The position numbers and the translations under genes are program-made. Positions 6,005 through 13,272 of a stretch of DNA of 16,696 bases are shown here, one piece after another. The notes beneath the pieces were generated by a model. The model was not told where the DNA came from. It searched no databases and saw nothing but the letters and a program-made list of their open reading frames with translations. The stretch is from Bacteroidota bacterium (GTDB lineage: Bacteria; Bacteroidota; Ignavibacteria; UBA10030; UBA8401). The DNA is taken from contig JALNZH010000046.1 of assembly GCA_023229405.1 (NCBI GenBank), positions 1 through 16,696 of the forward strand, written 5' to 3'. The number at the start of each line of letters is the position of its first letter. Positions within the stretch are counted from its first letter, which is position 1.

Positions 6005-7101
6005 TTATTTTGGACAGCTATGGCCGTACATTATAGTTGCAATCTGATGTTCCGACAAATTCATATACGACATCCCAATGAAATAATAGGAATCGTTCAA
6101 ATCTGGATTACCATCTAGCGTTCGTTGATATGCCGCAATTGCATTGCGCCACATGGTTTTTTGAAGATAGAATGTCGCAAGGTCATTATACGGATAGGCT
6201 ATCAGTTCCGGATGCAACACCCGGATAACGTTGTTGTATGCTTGGGTGACAATGCTCGTTGTATCCAATTTTTTGTACACAAGCGCCAGGTTCATATAGA
6301 GTTGCGGATTTGTATTATCGTTGGCAATAGCAAGCAGAAAGGCAACCGCCGAGGAATCATATTCTTCACCCGAGTATACACATACGCGAGTTGAGCATGA
6401 TATAATGCGTTGGCGGAAACTATTGCAGTGGCACATTTAAAATATATTTTTGCCTGCGGCAGATACCCGAGTTTCCGGTAACATTTTCCGTTCTGAAACA
6501 CAAGATCTTTATTCCCCCCACGGATCGAATCAGTGCTGGAAGAGATCGCGGATTCACTGAAAGTAATCGAAAAAGGTATTGTGAGGCGGAATCCGGTTTG
6601 CCAAACCGTTTTAACGCTTCGGACTTGTAAAACAAACTGAGAAAATTATTCGGATTGAGTTCGATACATCACGAAAAGACCGACATCTCCTGTTCCGGAA
6701 CGTTTTTTTGGATGACATAGGTCAATACAAACTGAAAGCGCGCGGAAATATAGTTGCTATCTATTGCGATGCAGGTGTTCAATTCCCGGATCGCATCGAG
6801 GTATAATCCCGATTGAGAAAGGACACGCGCAATTGGAATTGGTATTGAAGTTTGGAAGAGTCGAGTGCGATGGACTGTTTCAGGAATTCCTGCGCGTGCT
6901 GCGATTCGCTGAGTGCGGTGTAACCTGTGCCGAGAGAGAATCGAGCGAACGTTGATGGTAAATTCCCATCAACTTCCAATAATTTCCTTCAGCATACAGT
7001 GCGGACACTGTACTATCCGTATTGATTTGCGGAGAAATTTTTGTTTGTGAAAAACCGACCGCAGAGAGCATGACGAAGAGGAGCAGTATTCGCTTCTTCA
7101 T
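6005..7101 (-). pseudogene. Decayed TPR-repeat protein gene with about four frameshifts and one internal stop
   Basis: The intended protein can be followed through three frames. It has a signal peptide MKKRILLLFVMLSAVGFSQT, then TPR-like text broken near 6950 (into FARFSLGTGYTALSESQ), again near 6831 (into RVLSQSGLYLDAIRELN), then an in-frame TGA at 6669-6671. A further shift occurs near the run of six C at 6514-6519 (ALIRSVGG into NKDLVFQNGKCYRKLGYL), and another near 6377 (AYVYTR into GEEYDSSAVAFLL). It ends YGHSCPK at 6005. The repeats (A-A-Y/F-L periodicity, about 34 residues) mark an exported TPR protein of about 365 residues. Its ATG lies 3 nt behind the MoxR stop, so it was once translationally coupled to it. 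Five separate lesions in one gene beside intact neighbours point to true decay rather than base-calling error. Confidence 0.85.
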
Positions 7102-7104
7102 CGC

Positions 7105-8118
7105 TTATTTCAGCAGGTTTTCAATAATTTGTACTGCCGTAATACCATCCGCTTCAGCGTTGAAGTTGGGAATAATGCGATGCCGCAGCACGGGGATCGC
7201 CACAGCGCGCACATCGTCGATGTCCGGCGTATATTTTCCATTTAAAATCGAGCGTGCCTTGGCGCCAAGGATAAGATATTGCGACGCGCGCGGTCCTGCG
7301 CCCCACGTCAGCCAATCCTTCACTGATTGCGGTGAGCGAGAATCTTTCGGCCGCGTTTTTGCAACAAGGCTGACGGCATAATCGATTACATTGTCCGCCA
7401 CCGGCACTCTGCGGACCAGGTCCTGATAGTCGATGATGGTATCGGCATTCAATATATGTTTCAGTTTTGGAGAGTACTGACTGGTAGTGGATTTGACAAT
7501 CTGTTTCTCTTCTTCAAACGAAGGGTATTCCAGCCACAGGTTGAACATGAACCGATCTAATTGCGCTTCCGGTAGCGGATATGTTCCTTCCTGTTCGATG
7601 GGATTCTGCGTGGCGAGAACGAAAAACGGTTCATCCAGTGTATAAGTTTTTCCGGCAGCGGTCACTTTGTGTTCCTGCATCGATTCCAGCAGCGCCGCCT
7701 GAGTCTTCGGAGGGGTGCGGTTAATTTCGTCTGCGAGAACAATGTTGGCAAACACAGGTCCCTCGACAAACTTAAAGACTTTCCCCCCGCTCTTTTTATC
7801 TTCTTCGATAATCTCCGTGCCGGTAATGTCGCTCGGCATCAGATCCGGTGTAAATTGAATGCGGTTGAATTTCAGGTCTAGCACATCTGCCAATGTTTTG
7901 ATTAGCAGAGTTTTGGCGAGGCCTGGCACGCCGACGAGAAGGCAATGTCCGCGCGAGAGGAGGGAAATGAACAACTGCTCGATGACCGTGTCCTGACCGA
8001 TGATCACTTTGGCGATTTCGGAGCGCATTGACTGGAACGATTCGTTAAGTTCACGCACGGCTTCTACATCGCTGCGTTTTGATTTTAGTGATTCCGTCTT
8101 TTCAATTCGTTTTGCCAC
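7105..8118 (-). CDS. MoxR-family AAA+ ATPase
   Basis: This 337-residue cytosolic ATPase has a Walker A GVPGLAKT (63-70), Walker B NIVLADE (125-131), sensor 1 in VLATQNP (N172), an LDRF arginine-finger region (187-190) and the C-terminal lid, so it looks fully active. MoxR ATPases act as chaperones, usually helping to insert cofactors or assemble complexes with von Willebrand factor A-domain proteins encoded beside them. Here the expected DUF58/VWA partners are absent; the only downstream gene is the decayed TPR gene. The start is a GTG (8116-8118) with a good AAAGGA (8125-8130) 6 nt before it. A perfect TATCTTTG -7 box lies at 8166-8173. Length is normal for the family. Confidence 0.92.
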   Translation of the reverse strand: MAKRIEKTESLKSKRSDVEAVRELNESFQSMRSEIAKVIIGQDTVIEQLFISLLSRGHCLLVGVPGLAKTLLIKTLADVLDLKFNRIQFTPDLMPSDITGTEIIEEDKKSGGKVFKFVEGPVFANIVLADEINRTPPKTQAALLESMQEHKVTAAGKTYTLDEPFFVLATQNPIEQEGTYPLPEAQLDRFMFNLWLEYPSFEEEKQIVKSTTSQYSPKLKHILNADTIIDYQDLVRRVPVADNVIDYAVSLVAKTRPKDSRSPQSVKDWLTWGAGPRASQYLILGAKARSILNGKYTPDIDDVRAVAIPVLRHRIIPNFNAEADGITAVQIIENLLK

Positions 8119-8165
8119 AGATTATCCTTTGTCTACAACTGTTGGTGTTCAATAATTACTAAAAA

Positions 8166-8173
8166 CAAAGATA
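8166..8173 (-). promoter_or_regulatory. Candidate -7 promoter box for the MoxR gene
   Basis: TATCTTTG on the minus strand is an exact match to TAnnTTTG. It ends 47 nt upstream of the GTG start, leaving a leader of about 40 nt that includes the AAAGGA ribosome site. No TTG-like -33 element is found 19-21 nt further upstream, so only the -7 half is supported. Confidence 0.4.
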
Positions 8174-8345
8174 GAAATGCAAGGAATGGATAATGATTCA
8201 CTGTAATAGAAAGGTTCTTTGAATTCCTTAATTTTACATTATGTTGAACTCGTTTCAACGTCTTGAAAAATACCGAAATATGCCTGTCTCAAACTATTTC
8301 TGTTCGGGATTTAGAATGACGAAACTAAGGCGCTGTCAAGTATTT

Positions 8346-9722
8346 TCATCGCCGTGCAAGCCATTCGCGCGGATTTTGTTTGTCCTTTTCTTTCCATACT
8401 TCAAAATGCAGCAGATTGCCTGAAACCGATTCGCCGCTTTTAGCAATGACTGTTCCTTCTTTAATCTGCTGTCCGGTAATAACAGACATTTCCGACAAAT
8501 GGGCGTATACAGTCCGGTATCCGTGACTGTGATTGATGATGATAAGATTGCCGTATGACGGAAGCCAATGAATAAGTGCCACTTCACCATCCGCTACACA
8601 CCGGACAGGCGTATTTTCTTTTGTGGAAATATCGATGCCGGTATTTGTCGTGATTGTTTTCATAACGGGATGCACCTGATTCCCGAACTCCGCTACCACG
8701 CGTCCGCCGGATACGGGCCACATCAGTTTTCCTTTCCGCTCATTCAGCGGGCGCATCACCAGTTCAACACGTGCAGCTTCAATCTCATATTCCTTTTCAC
8801 GCTGCACCGCACGGCGGTTTGCTTCGGCAATTTCCCGCTCTTTCTCTTTTGCTTTGGCAAGATCGTTTTTCCTTTTCAGCTCTGTAAGTTCTTTTTCCCG
8901 CTCAATGCGTGCAAGCCGTTCGCGTTCCCGCTGTGCCGCTCGTTCGCGTGCAATACGTTCCTTCCGTTCCCGTTCTTCCCGCTCTGCTTTTTCTTTTCTG
9001 ATCCGTTCTTTTTCAATCAGGTCTGTAATGAGGTTTTCCAATTGTTTTGCTGCGGAGATTTTACGGGTAAGCACTTCTCTCAGTTGAGACTTATCTTCAC
9101 GGATCTCCATCAGAGCATTTTTTCGCCGCTCTTTTGTTTTGTTGAGCGCGTTCTCTTCCTTAATCTTTTCAGAGATTAGCTGCTGCTCCATGGAAAGTTT
9201 TTCTTGGAGCGTGCTGTGCTCAATCTCGATCTGTTCCTTCTTTGCAACAATCTTTTCCAGATCTTTCTTCCGCTGGTCCGAGAACCGTTTCATATATTCG
9301 ATGCGGATGTACAGTTGGTTGATGGAGTTCGAGGAAAGAATGGTCTCTAGATCATACACTTTGCCGTATTTATACACGGACGCTACGTAGTTGGCGTAAT
9401 GATTTTTGAGGAAGGTGAGTTGTTTCTCCAGCTGCGAAACGATTTCGCGCGAGTTGTCAATGGATAAGCGGATCAGCTGTTCTTCTTCACGCAGTCCTTC
9501 CAGGAGCGTGCGAACAAGGTTCGCTTTTTTTTCAATAATGTCCAGTCTGCCGAGCGTTGCTTTTTCTTTTTTTTCACTCTCTTCAATCTGTTGTTCGTAC
9601 CGCTGAATTTCGGCGCGAAGGCGTTTTAGTTGTTGATCCTTCCGCTTGATATCCGTTTGACTGGCGGGGAGCAGTGAACAGACGGTGATGACCAAAAGCA
9701 CATATGAACGAAGTGAACTCAT
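8346..9722 (-). CDS. EnvC-like coiled-coil protein with degenerate LytM (M23) domain, putative amidase activator
   Basis: A 458-residue exported protein: N-terminal signal sequence (about 1-21), long charged coiled coil (about 25-320, very rich in Glu/Arg/Lys from 236 to 312), and a C-terminal LytM domain (about 334-455). In active LytM enzymes HxxxD, a catalytic His and HxH hold zinc. Here the first His is Asn (NTGID, N360/D364), the HxH reads LLH (L437, H439), and only YAHL (H408) is kept. Two key residues are thus missing. This pattern fits EnvC/NlpD-type proteins, which do not cut peptidoglycan but activate N-acetylmuramoyl-L-alanine amidases during cell separation. The ATG overlaps the stop of the DUF4292 gene by 4 nt, so it is the last gene of the envelope operon. 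Confidence 0.9.
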   Translation of the reverse strand: MSSLRSYVLLVITVCSLLPASQTDIKRKDQQLKRLRAEIQRYEQQIEESEKKEKATLGRLDIIEKKANLVRTLLEGLREEEQLIRLSIDNSREIVSQLEKQLTFLKNHYANYVASVYKYGKVYDLETILSSNSINQLYIRIEYMKRFSDQRKKDLEKIVAKKEQIEIEHSTLQEKLSMEQQLISEKIKEENALNKTKERRKNALMEIREDKSQLREVLTRKISAAKQLENLITDLIEKERIRKEKAEREERERKERIARERAAQRERERLARIEREKELTELKRKNDLAKAKEKEREIAEANRRAVQREKEYEIEAARVELVMRPLNERKGKLMWPVSGGRVVAEFGNQVHPVMKTITTNTGIDISTKENTPVRCVADGEVALIHWLPSYGNLIIINHSHGYRTVYAHLSEMSVITGQQIKEGTVIAKSGESVSGNLLHFEVWKEKDKQNPREWLARR

Positions 9723-10492
9723 TCGATTGTTATGACCTCCGCATCTTCCGGGTAGGGAAGAGTGAAGTCGGCTGCCGCAGGGCCTTCGGCGAAACTGCCA
9801 TATTCGAGTAAAAGGGTAGATTCTTTTGAAGGGATGAACACTTCCACTTGTTCGGGGAGAACTTCTCCTACATCATTCCGTTTGTACGAATACCGGATAC
9901 TCCAGAGTGAAGTTCCTTGTGCATTTATTCTATTGCACCGAATGATTCGGTTCACACTGCCATTGTAGAAAAATGAATCGTGCGAACCGTTTTCGTATAC
10001 AATGGCGAAAGAATAGGATCCGTCGGTTTGTACTGTAAAACTGTCGATCGAAGCTATGTTGGGGAAGAGATGAATTCCCTGCAGTGTTCCCATAATCAAT
10101 TCGAAAGGAATTTCTTTCACGAAGGGAAGCATACGCATTTGCCGTTCGGGCGATCCGCGGTAGACGGTGTTTTTGAGGGCGTTGTACGCGATGAATTCGC
10201 TTTTAGTGAAAAGTGCCGAACCGACCGTAATGCCGAACGGACCAAAGAGGTTCATCATCACCGAATCTGCACCGCGCGTGGCAAGTTCAAATCCTGCTGA
10301 TTGATTCATGGTAGGAGTAGTGACGGTGAAGGATCCGTCCGCACTAAAACCGTGCAACGAATTACTGCTGCGCATCAGCCGGTGTTGGACTTCGTCCGCT
10401 GTAAGTACGCTGTTCTCTGCCGGTTTCGGTGCTGTTGCGCAGCTAAACAGCAGCAACGCCAGGACAAACGGAAAAATCTTGGTGATTGTCAC
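9719..10492 (-). CDS. DUF4292-type (LolB-like) lipoprotein
   Basis: A 257-residue protein with a short signal peptide ending LLLFSC (C18), so probably a lipoprotein. The rest (SLHGFSADGSFTV..., ADSVMMNLFGPFGITVGSALF, TVYRGSPERQMRMLPF) has the alternating pattern of a beta-rich lipid-binding fold like LolA/LolB and matches my memory of DUF4292, found in Bacteroidota between a TPR protein gene and an M23/EnvC gene. That is exactly its position here. Its start is GTG (10490-10492) and overlaps the TPR gene stop as GTGA; its own stop overlaps the EnvC start as ATGA. A role in handling lipids or lipoproteins for the outer membrane is a reasonable guess, not shown. Confidence 0.85.
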   Translation of the reverse strand: MTITKIFPFVLALLLFSCATAPKPAENSVLTADEVQHRLMRSSNSLHGFSADGSFTVTTPTMNQSAGFELATRGADSVMMNLFGPFGITVGSALFTKSEFIAYNALKNTVYRGSPERQMRMLPFVKEIPFELIMGTLQGIHLFPNIASIDSFTVQTDGSYSFAIVYENGSHDSFFYNGSVNRIIRCNRINAQGTSLWSIRYSYKRNDVGEVLPEQVEVFIPSKESTLLLEYGSFAEGPAAADFTLPYPEDAEVITIE

Positions 10493-12219
10493 AAGGTTCC
10501 CCGTGCCAGTTTTTCTTTCAGGGCGATATTTTTCTGATCTTTTTCCAGGGCCATGGACCAGTATTTTCTTGCTTCATCCATCCGGTTCAGTTTCGCGAAC
10601 GTATCGCCGAGGTGTTCCAGCACGACTGCACTAGCATCACCCAGTTCGACTGCCCGCTGAATGTACGGCAATGCTTCAGCATACCGTTCTGTTTGGAACA
10701 GAATCCATCCATACGTATCAAGATACGATGAGTTGAGCGAATCGGCAGCAAGCGATGCCTTGGACATTTTTTCTGCGCGATCCAACTGCAATCCGCGTTC
10801 AGAAAGACTGTAAGCATAATTGTTCAACACGAGTGCAAATGCAGGATCGATGCGCAATGCACGTTCATAGGAAGAATCCGATTCCGCATGCATTTCCAAT
10901 GCGTCATAGGTCAATCCCAACGACGAGAGTGCATTCAAATCCCGCGGATTAAGTTCGACTGCGCGCTCCAGCGCAACGCGTGAATCCTGTTGAAGTCCCG
11001 CACGGTTGTATGCAATTCCGAGCAGCATAAAAATCCGAAAATCTTCCGGCACATACTGTTTCGCCTTCTTCAAAATGGAGATCGTCTCCATAAAATCCTG
11101 CTTGTCGAAATACATCCATCCCAGCTGCCACCAGGCATCGCCGTTCCAGTTTGCCGCCTGTGTGGCGCGCGTAAAATAGTTTTCCGCTGCGGAATCTTTC
11201 CGTATACCGCGGTGCAGTACCCCAAGAAACACGTACGGACGCGCATCGGACGGATAATTTTTTTCGTACTGTTTGAAGACATCGATGGCTTCAGGAATGA
11301 CGAGCGTATCTTTGATTGTACGTGCATAATATGCCATGCCGATACGCAGATGTGTATCCGGATCAAGCGAATCCGAAGCAAGAATTGTTGTTAACTCTTT
11401 TTTTGCGGACGCCCAATCATTTTGTTGCAGGAAGACATCCGCAAGCGTTGCACGCAGCATCACATTGTCCGGATTTTTCTCTAAGACATCACTCAACACA
11501 TCATGCGCCTTTTCGAATTGTTTTAATCGGAGGTACGCTTCTGCCAGGTTCTGTTTCAGCTGCAGGTTGGAGGGATCGATCTTCAGCATCTGTTCTAATG
11601 CTTCCGCTGCTTTGTCGTGCCGCTGCAGCATACTGTTCAATTGAACAATCTGCAACATCACTTCCCAGGTCGGTCCCTGACGTGCGACCAATACGTTATA
11701 TAATTCCAGCGCCTCCAGCGGTTTTACACGCTCTAATAATTGTGCTAAAGTATACGTGGCGGTAACATTTTGAGGATCGAGCTGAAGAATCATTCGGTAC
11801 TCTACAGCAGCTTTTTCAAACTGTCCGGAATTGATAAAAATTTGAGCGAGAAGTTCGCGATATTCCACCCGTTTGGGATCATGAGTAATTGCCATTGCAG
11901 CATTTTCTGACGCGGGAGCGAACCGACGCAACTGAGCATAACTTTTCGCCAGAGCGAAGAAAATTGCAGGGTCGTGGTCGTACCGTAAAGCATCCTGATA
12001 GTCAAGAATGGCTTCCGCAAACTCTCCCTTGCTCTCTTTCAACGAACCGTCGATAAATAATTGCATCGCCAAGGATCGATCCTGTTCGCTGACCGCTCGT
12101 TGTATAGGCTGATCCACTTTATTCACCGTTCCTTCATTGCTGGAAGAACATCCGGTGATGAACACCGTAACAACGGCAGCACACAGTACTGCAATACCAA
12201 CAACACAACGCTTCATCAT
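10489..12219 (-). CDS. TPR-repeat lipoprotein, 576 aa
   Basis: An exported protein with a clear lipoprotein signal (hydrophobic core then FITGCSSS, C24) and about a dozen tetratricopeptide repeats between residues 50 and 570 (for example FEKAAVEYRMILQLDPQN, FEKAHDVLSDVLEKNPDN, DSRVALERAVELNPRD). TPR arrays are protein-binding scaffolds, so this is probably an outer-membrane- or periplasm-facing scaffold working with the two downstream envelope proteins. An ATG follows GAGG after 4 nt (with AAAGGA a little further up), and a second ATG directly follows; I took the first. The 4-nt overlap with the DUF4292 gene makes it the first gene of the operon. Its partners are not identifiable from sequence. 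Confidence 0.92.
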   Translation of the reverse strand: MMKRCVVGIAVLCAAVVTVFITGCSSSNEGTVNKVDQPIQRAVSEQDRSLAMQLFIDGSLKESKGEFAEAILDYQDALRYDHDPAIFFALAKSYAQLRRFAPASENAAMAITHDPKRVEYRELLAQIFINSGQFEKAAVEYRMILQLDPQNVTATYTLAQLLERVKPLEALELYNVLVARQGPTWEVMLQIVQLNSMLQRHDKAAEALEQMLKIDPSNLQLKQNLAEAYLRLKQFEKAHDVLSDVLEKNPDNVMLRATLADVFLQQNDWASAKKELTTILASDSLDPDTHLRIGMAYYARTIKDTLVIPEAIDVFKQYEKNYPSDARPYVFLGVLHRGIRKDSAAENYFTRATQAANWNGDAWWQLGWMYFDKQDFMETISILKKAKQYVPEDFRIFMLLGIAYNRAGLQQDSRVALERAVELNPRDLNALSSLGLTYDALEMHAESDSSYERALRIDPAFALVLNNYAYSLSERGLQLDRAEKMSKASLAADSLNSSYLDTYGWILFQTERYAEALPYIQRAVELGDASAVVLEHLGDTFAKLNRMDEARKYWSMALEKDQKNIALKEKLARGTL

Positions 12220-12247
12220 ATTGCCTCATTTCCTTTCTATAATAGAT

Positions 12248-12278
12248 GAAAGATAAAAAATCTTGCAGGGAGTTACAA
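12248..12278 (-). promoter_or_regulatory. Candidate promoter of the TPR-DUF4292-EnvC operon
   Basis: On the minus strand TTG (12276-12278) is followed 20 nt later by TATCTTTC (12248-12255), 7 of 8 matches to TAnnTTTG, with spacing inside the 19-21 nt range. It lies 28 nt before the ATG. An overlapping TATTAT near 12236-12241 could alternatively be read as a sigma-70-type -10. The region is shared with the divergent nuclease gene. Confidence 0.35.
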
Positions 12279-12336
12279 CACGACAATCGTCTACAGAATC
12301 TGTACATTTTGGCGATTTTTTCCCTATTATTTACGT

Positions 12337-13149
12337 ATGACGAATTTCGCTTATCGTTTGTTCTCTTTCATAGTTTTTCTTGTTTCACCATTAGTCTCAC
12401 AGACCGACTCCGTCTCCCTTTCCGAAAATCTTGCGATGGGAATTCCGAGTGCTGCAGTTTCAACTACTACCGTACCCCGCAATTATTTGATGGTAAAGCC
12501 GCAATTCGTGCTATCGTATGACCGGATAACAGGCATTCCAAATTGGGTAGCGTGGCATATCGATAGTACATGGCTGGGAGAGATAAAACGGAGCAATAAC
12601 TTCCGTGCGGACAGCACTCTGCCGGAACAGTGGTATCGTGTACACCAAGAAAGTTACCGACGCAGTGGCTACGACCGAGGACATATGTGTCCTTCCGGCG
12701 ACAGAACCAATACACAGAATAATAATTCGGCAACATTTGTAATGACGAACATGATTCCACAGGCACCGAACAACAATCAAGGACCCTGGGCAGCTCTGGA
12801 AATTTATTGCCGCGAACTGGTTCTGCAGGGGAAGGAGCTCTATATCTACTGCGGCGGGAATGGGTTACAGGGATTTCTGGACAGCGGACGAGTACAAATT
12901 CCGGAAAGGACATGGAAAACGATTCTCGTGATTGATGCCGGAACAAATGATCTATTGCGGGTAACTTCATCTACCCGAACCATTGCGGTCATCATGCCAA
13001 ACAGAAATGAGCTGATAAAAAAAAATAATGACTGGCGGTCATTCCGCGTCAGTGTCGATTCAGTCGAATCCTTAACAGGATATGATTTCTTTTCACATCT
13101 TTCTACCACGATACAATCCTCTTTCGAATCATCAGTCGACGCACAGTGA
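12337..13149 (+). CDS. Secreted DNA/RNA non-specific endonuclease (NUC1 family), short paralogue
   Basis: A 270-residue nuclease with an N-terminal signal peptide (about 1-21, ending near LVSQTDS) and one beta-beta-alpha-metal nuclease domain (about 48-265). The catalytic signature is DRGHM (113-117, general-base H116). The Mg-binding Asn lies in NNNQGPW (N147), followed by WAALE (E155); these match N119 and E127 of Serratia nuclease in spacing. It should cut DNA and RNA outside the cytoplasm, for nutrient scavenging or clearing extracellular DNA. The C-terminal half of the next gene is a close paralogue. The ATG stands alone without a strong ribosome site; TACATTTT at 12303-12310 is a weak -7 candidate. 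No inhibitor gene is adjacent, as expected for an exported enzyme. Confidence 0.92.
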   Translation: MTNFAYRLFSFIVFLVSPLVSQTDSVSLSENLAMGIPSAAVSTTTVPRNYLMVKPQFVLSYDRITGIPNWVAWHIDSTWLGEIKRSNNFRADSTLPEQWYRVHQESYRRSGYDRGHMCPSGDRTNTQNNNSATFVMTNMIPQAPNNNQGPWAALEIYCRELVLQGKELYIYCGGNGLQGFLDSGRVQIPERTWKTILVIDAGTNDLLRVTSSTRTIAVIMPNRNELIKKNNDWRSFRVSVDSVESLTGYDFFSHLSTTIQSSFESSVDAQ

Positions 13150-13221
13150 CAGAATCCAATCCAAACCATTCCACAACAAAAAAATAATACGCCGGCACTT
13201 TACAAAGCGTATTGTATTATA

Positions 13222-13229
13222 TATATTTG
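13222..13229 (+). promoter_or_regulatory. Candidate -7 promoter box for the multidomain nuclease
   Basis: TATATTTG matches TAnnTTTG exactly. TTTA at 13199-13202, 19 nt upstream, is a 3-of-4 match to a -33 TTTG. Transcription would start near 13236, giving a leader of about 37 nt that contains the GAGGA ribosome site. This suggests the second nuclease has its own promoter instead of depending on read-through from the first. Confidence 0.5.
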
Positions 13230-13263
13230 CACGTCCAACTTAAACAAACCCATCAACCATAAT

Positions 13264-13268
13264 GAGGA
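13264..13268 (+). promoter_or_regulatory. Ribosome-binding site of the multidomain nuclease
   Basis: GAGGA lies 4 nt before the ATG at 13273. It fixes that start, which also provides a complete signal peptide. Confidence 0.6.
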
Positions 13269-13272
13269 TCCC

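Noticed and set aside
6669..6671. Possible TGA recoding (selenocysteine) inside the TPR gene
   Set aside because: The same gene carries about four frameshifts, so the TGA is one of several disabling lesions. No catalytic context or SECIS-like hairpin is evident.
8568..9179. A 203-codon plus-strand open frame opposite the EnvC-like gene
   Set aside because: Its Phe/Ser/Cys-rich text is the antisense of the charged coiled coil; Glu/Arg/Lys codons read backwards seldom give stops. The opposite strand has clear domain evidence.
13073..13272. Terminator between the two nuclease genes
   Set aside because: No stem followed by a T tract is seen. Read-through may occur, in addition to the second gene's own promoter.
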